This document shows positions 6,249 to 7,268 of a DNA stretch of 7,268 bases, in pieces. The DNA is from an uncultured Mycoplasmatota bacterium (GTDB taxonomy: Bacteria; Bacillota_I; Bacilli_A; RF39; UBA660): contig CAOKLK010000027.1 in the NCBI GenBank assembly GCA_948469295.1, positions 1 to 7,268 of the forward strand. The letters are read 5' to 3'. Within the stretch, counting starts at the first letter, position 1. Every line of letters begins with the position of its first letter. Under the pieces are notes generated by a model that worked only from the letters and a program-made list of their open reading frames with translations, was not told where the DNA came from and ran no database searches. A program made the position numbers and the translations under genes.

Positions 6249-6282
6249 AAATGTAGACATAAAAAAGTGTTTACATTTTTTT
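6249..6282 (+). terminator. Intrinsic terminator after the MATE-kinase fusion gene
   Basis: AAATGTAGACAT (6249-6260) pairs with GTGTTTACATTT (6267-6278) over 12 pairs, two of them G-U, around a loop of six A. Seven T run from 6276 to 6282. It begins nine bases after the stop codon. Confidence 0.9.
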
Positions 6283-6336
6283 GTTATGTAAAATAAATTA
6301 AATTTTGTTAGAAAAGAAGGGTTGATTTAGTAATTA

Positions 6337-6416
6337 AAGTACATTCTTAATATGGAGAAAGGAAAAATATGATATAATCTCTTATAATACAACAAGCAAA
6401 TAATTTTAATGTACTT
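6337..6416 (+). repeat. 9-base inverted repeat flanking the surface-protein promoter
   Basis: AAGTACATT at 6337-6345 and AATGTACTT at 6408-6416 are exact inverted copies separated by 62 bases. The promoter of the gene at 6444 lies between them. They may be paired operator sites or the ends of a small invertible segment. The arms do not extend beyond nine bases, so chance in AT-rich DNA is possible. Confidence 0.4.
6370..6388 (+). promoter_or_regulatory. Extended -10 promoter with tandem TATAAT boxes for the surface-protein gene
   Basis: TGATATAAT at 6370-6378 is a perfect extended -10 element. A second consensus TATAAT follows at 6383-6388, exactly ten bases (one helical turn) further. Neither has a recognisable -35 box at the right distance; TTAATA at 6347-6352 is weak and too far. 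The first box probably acts through its TG motif. The resulting leader would be about 60 bases, up to the Shine-Dalgarno site GAGAGGG at 6432-6438. Confidence 0.65.
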
Positions 6417-6443
6417 GGGTATCCTAGAAGTGAGAGGGATTAT

Positions 6444-7268
6444 ATGACAAAGAAGAAATTGTGGATTGTTATAAGTATAATAAGTCTTTTCTTAATTGTA
6501 ATAGGAATTAGTTATGCGTATTGGAGTTTAATATTTACGCAGGACAAAAATAATGTGGTGATGACGGATTGTTTTGAAATCGAATTTATTGAGGGAAATG
6601 CAATTAATCTTTCCAAGGCTTATCCAGTGAGTGATAGTGATGGAATGAAGAATAATCCTTATACTTTTACAATTAAAAATATGTGTACTAGTAGTGCAGA
6701 TTATCAAATCAATTTAGAAACTCTAGTTCCAAGTGGAAAAAAATTACCTGATCAATATTTAAAAATAGATTTAAAAAGCGAAACGTTATCTTTGCTTACA
6801 GAAAAGTTAGATTATCCAAATTTTGAAACCGAACCAACGATAGATGGAGCAGTAGAAGCTTATAAATTGTATGTTGGCACACTAAGTCCCAAAGAAGCCA
6901 AAACATTTGAATTAAGATTATGGATGCATAGTGATGTAACTGCTTTGGATAAAGATAGTATGAATGCCGAATACAATGGCCGTGTTTCAATCATCACAAG
7001 TTATGAGAAAGCTAGTGCAGTGATAGCTGGACAAAAAGTACCCTTAGTAGAAGAAGGAAATGGGTTATATATTGTGAATCATGATGATGCTGATATTACG
7101 TATACAAGTGATGAGACAGGCATCAATAATTTAAAACGAATCGAATATCGATATGCAGGGGCTAATCCAAATAATTATGTCAATTTCAATCATGAGTTAT
7201 GGCGTATTATAGGACTTGTGAATACTCCAGAAGGTCAAAGAGTGAAATTAATTCGGAATGAAAGTATT
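6444..7268 (+). CDS. Membrane-anchored SipW/camelysin-like surface protein, 5' part
   Basis: The frame opens at ATG 6444 behind GAGAGGG (6432-6438, five bases away) and stays open to the window edge (275 codons), so the C-terminus is missing. Residues 3-5 are KKK. Residues 6-22 form a hydrophobic helix that ends in GISYAYW (21-27), the hallmark of SipW/TasA/camelysin-type export signals, with a possible signal peptidase site after SYA. Residues about 40-190 form a beta-rich ectodomain (TFTIKNMCTSSADYQINLE, then LSPKEAKTFELRLWM) like the camelysin/TasA fold. Towards the edge, RYAGANPNNYVNFNHELWRI marks the start of a second domain that, from memory, is typical of large surface proteins in uncultured gut Firmicutes. 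The orphan fragment at 2762-3106 is of the kind that ends such proteins. It is probably exposed on the cell surface. Function is unknown. Confidence 0.85.
   Translation, partial: MTKKKLWIVISIISLFLIVIGISYAYWSLIFTQDKNNVVMTDCFEIEFIEGNAINLSKAYPVSDSDGMKNNPYTFTIKNMCTSSADYQINLETLVPSGKKLPDQYLKIDLKSETLSLLTEKLDYPNFETEPTIDGAVEAYKLYVGTLSPKEAKTFELRLWMHSDVTALDKDSMNAEYNGRVSIITSYEKASAVIAGQKVPLVEEGNGLYIVNHDDADITYTSDETGINNLKRIEYRYAGANPNNYVNFNHELWRIIGLVNTPEGQRVKLIRNESI

Overview
The window is AT-rich (by eye roughly 30% GC) and every gene is on the + strand. Promoters are sigma-A-like, with 17-base spacers at three of the four that could be placed, and Shine-Dalgarno sites are purine-rich. A T-box riboswitch controls serS, and there is a surface protein of a type common in uncultured gut Firmicutes. 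Together these point to a low-GC member of the Bacillota, probably a gut-associated Bacilli/Erysipelotrichia/RF39-like or clostridial lineage. Tryptophan is encoded by TGG, no in-frame TGA is seen and all visible stops are TAA or TAG, so the genetic code cannot be settled from this window.

Layout. Positions 2-1036 hold the 3' part of a beta-helix surface protein. Two bases later comes a short remnant that looks like the C-terminal part of an Rpn/PD-(D/E)XK-type protein (1039-1245). Its last codons overlap the serS promoter. A complete serine T-box leader follows (about 1249-1460), with Stem I, a UCU specifier candidate, an antiterminator with a UGGC bulge and a competing terminator. It controls serS (1477-2760), a seryl-tRNA synthetase with archaeal-like active-site motifs. 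Immediately after serS lies an orphan C-terminal fragment of a surface protein (2762-3106). Then come three separately transcribed genes. The first is a DUF362 protein (3201-4070) with its own promoter and terminator. The second is a fusion of a MATE transporter with a cytidylate-kinase-like domain (4242-6239), also with its own promoter and terminator. The third is the 5' end of a membrane-anchored, SipW/camelysin-like surface protein (6444 to the window edge).

How it fits together. This is a housekeeping locus (serS) set among accessory surface-protein genes and gene debris. The fragments at 1039-1245 and 2762-3106 directly flank the serS transcription unit, which suggests past recombination or deletion around it. 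No CRISPR array, tRNA, rRNA, integrase or transposase gene was seen. The points most worth follow-up are the MATE-kinase fusion, the fully readable serine T-box with its unusual specifier, and the short inverted repeats that flank the promoter of the surface-protein gene.
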